Origin: Deltaproteobacteria bacterium | GTDB lineage: Bacteria > Myxococcota_A > UBA796 > UBA9615 | DNA length: 8,370 nucleotides | NCBI GenBank assembly: GCA_029261955.1 | Contig: JAJDAI010000656.1 | Location: forward strand, 1-8,370 | Direction of reading: 5' to 3' | Shown here: piece after piece, positions 7,203-8,370 of the stretch | Position numbering within the stretch: position 1 is the stretch's first letter | Layout: every line of letters begins with the position of its first letter | Program-made: the position numbers and the translations under genes | Notes under the pieces: model-generated | Seen by the model: the letters and a program-made list of their open reading frames with translations, nothing else | Told to the model about the DNA's origin: nothing | Databases searched by the model: none

Positions 7203-7765
7203 AGCCGAAGACCCTGGATGACCTCCTTGCGATGGACAGCCGCGCACTGCACGAGGTGATGCTCGCGGGGCACCCCATCGACCGCGAGGCGCTGGCGAAC
7301 ACCCAGTACTTCGGCGCCGACCTGAGCCTGCCGGGGTGGGCGCGGAAGCTCCTGTGGCAGACCTTCCGCAAGACCTTCCACCTCGATCCGGAGACGGGGG
7401 TGCTGCGGGGTTGGAACTGCAAGCTGGAGCAGACGGGCTTCGAGGGCCCGGGGGTGCCGAAGCGAGACCGGACCGGACGGGCGATCACCTTTGGGCACTT
7501 CGAGCTGAAGGACGCGTCGGGCATCGGCTTCCCCCGCGGCTGGGCCGGGACGGACTTCCTGGACTACGGCGGCGCGGGCAACCCCTTCTTTGACGTCGCG
7601 CGTCTCGGCTACACGCCGATCGTCGCGGTGAATGCCGGCGCCAGCGACCTGCTCCTGGGCTGGGAGGTCTTCAAGCTGGGGCCGCTCTTCCTGCCGATGC
7701 CGCTGTATTGGGCGCTGCGCTACGAGGGCGAGCTGGAAGAGGTGTTGGCGCGGCCGCGGGAGTAG
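7199..7765 (+). CDS. Conserved-looking protein of unknown function, last gene of the GMC operon
   Basis: 188 residues. The ATG overlaps the GMC stop (ATGA) and GGAG lies 8 nt ahead, so it is translated with the oxidase. I do not recognise a named family. Visible parts: an N-terminal helical segment (5-35); LPGWARKLLWQTFRKTFHLD (44-63), an amphipathic basic/aromatic helix; ETGVLRGWN (65-73); FGHFEL (98-103); FLDYGGAGNPFFDVAR (120-135); and a hydrophobic C-terminal half ending DLLLGWEVFKLGPLFLPMPLYWALRYEG (150-177). The many aromatic and Gly residues suggest a small beta-rich fold able to bind a lipid, but no catalytic motif, signal peptide or clear membrane helix is seen. Its constant coupling to the oxidase here suggests a role in substrate presentation, product handling or anchoring (inference). 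Confidence 0.85.
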   Translation: MKPKTLDDLLAMDSRALHEVMLAGHPIDREALANTQYFGADLSLPGWARKLLWQTFRKTFHLDPETGVLRGWNCKLEQTGFEGPGVPKRDRTGRAITFGHFELKDASGIGFPRGWAGTDFLDYGGAGNPFFDVARLGYTPIVAVNAGASDLLLGWEVFKLGPLFLPMPLYWALRYEGELEEVLARPRE

Positions 7766-7786
7766 GTGGTCGTGCGGTGATCCCCG

Positions 7787-7806
7787 CGGCGCAGCAGGTT
7801 GCGCCG
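7787..7806. terminator. Hairpin between convergent genes, possible terminator
   Basis: CGGCGCA (7787-7793) and TGCGCCG (7800-7806) form a perfect 7-bp stem with a 6-nt loop, within the 60-nt gap between the operon's last stop and the convergent recombinase stop. There is no T-run after it on either strand, so it may only slow polymerase or protect the 3' end. Confidence 0.35.
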
Positions 7807-7825
7807 GTCCGGGAGTTCACCCGAG

Positions 7826-8370
7826 TCACAGGGGGCTGAGTACCTGGAACCGGTTGGGGTCGCGCATGTGGGTGTAGCGGGTGGTCGTGCGGATGTCGCT
7901 GTGGCCGAGCAGCTCCTGGATGATGCGCAGGTCGGTCCCGGCCTCGAGCAGGTGGGTGGCGAAGGCGTGTCGCAGCGAGTGCGGGGTCACGCGCCCGGAG
8001 ACGCCGGCCCGGATGCCGGCCCGGGCGACGAATTTCTGAACGCTGCGCGGGGACCAGGGTGTGCCGGCGCGGGATGGGATGAGCGGCTCGTGAGGAGCGC
8101 GGTCCGTCATGAAGTCGGACAGCTGAGGACGCAGTTGCTGGCTGACGAGGGTCAAGCGGTCCTTGCGCCCCTTGCCTTGCACGACCCGGAGCACCAAGCG
8201 CTCGAGATCGAGATCGCCAACCCGCACGGCCAGCAGCTCGGAGAGTCGCAGGCCAGAGCTGTAGAGCAGCAGGATGGCCGCGCGATGACGGACATTCTGG
8301 GTGAGCTCAGCCATGCGCAGGATCTCGGCGCGTGACGGGACGAAGGGCAGCTTGGCTTCCTTGCGCGGCC
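7826..8370 (-). CDS. Tyrosine recombinase/integrase, catalytic domain (5' end outside window)
   Basis: 180 residues are present; the frame continues to the right edge through PFVPSRAEILRMAEL, a normal lead-in to the catalytic domain, so the N-terminal core-binding domain lies outside and the ATG at 8314 is internal. All active-site residues are visible, counted from that Met: R23 in SSGLRLSEL, K48 in QGKGRKDR, H112 and R115 in HSLRHAFATHLL, H138 in LLGHSD and nucleophile Y147 in TTRYTHM. It cuts and rejoins DNA via a 3'-phosphotyrosine. It resembles XerC/XerD-type and element-encoded integrases; the ending RFQVLSPL recalls integrases with a C-terminal SPLD-like tail found in integron- and IS91-associated modules, which hints at a mobile element extending to the right. 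No att site or inverted repeat could be identified in the window. Confidence 0.93.
   Translation of the reverse strand, partial: PRKEAKLPFVPSRAEILRMAELTQNVRHRAAILLLYSSGLRLSELLAVRVGDLDLERLVLRVVQGKGRKDRLTLVSQQLRPQLSDFMTDRAPHEPLIPSRAGTPWSPRSVQKFVARAGIRAGVSGRVTPHSLRHAFATHLLEAGTDLRIIQELLGHSDIRTTTRYTHMRDPNRFQVLSPL

Overview
The window is dense, very GC-rich bacterial chromosome with short intergenic gaps and GTG as well as ATG starts. A Gram-negative origin follows from the quinone-type (class 2) dihydroorotate dehydrogenase and a beta-barrel-like protein. A Myxococcota-type (deltaproteobacterial) host is my best guess from base composition and the GMC oxidoreductase neighbourhood, but no rRNA or other marker is present to prove it.

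Layout: (1) 2-1162 (+) is the 3' part of a gene for a coiled-coil/TPR-like protein ending in a probable outer-membrane beta-barrel, weakly resembling the C-terminal domain of NfrA. (2) 4530-1178 (-) is a pyrimidine biosynthesis cluster read pyrD, pyrC, pyrB. It encodes three steps of de novo UMP synthesis: aspartate carbamoyltransferase, dihydroorotase and dihydroorotate dehydrogenase. pyrD and pyrC are 5 nt apart. pyrC and pyrB are separated by 120 nt holding an imperfect hairpin. (3) 4531-4657 is a divergent control region. It has a plausible pyrD promoter on the minus strand and a near-perfect 24-bp inverted repeat just upstream of the plus-strand regulator gene. (4) 4658-7765 (+) is a tightly coupled four-gene operon in which each stop overlaps the next start. 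It encodes a GntR/FadR-like regulator, a small protein resembling a detached N-terminal or 'subunit 3' domain of GMC oxidases, a GMC flavin oxidoreductase of the long-chain alcohol/cholesterol oxidase type with a Cys cluster, and a 188-residue protein of unknown function. (5) 7826-8370 (-) is the catalytic part of a tyrosine recombinase running off the right edge, convergent with the operon.

The most interesting unit is the four-gene operon. It looks like an autoregulated redox module for a hydrophobic alcohol, sterol or lipid substrate, with a regulator whose ligand domain lacks the metal-binding histidines of most FCD proteins, a split oxidase and an unassigned partner protein. The substrate and the function of the last gene cannot be read from sequence. 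The pyr cluster is ordinary housekeeping apart from its gene order and the long PyrB form.
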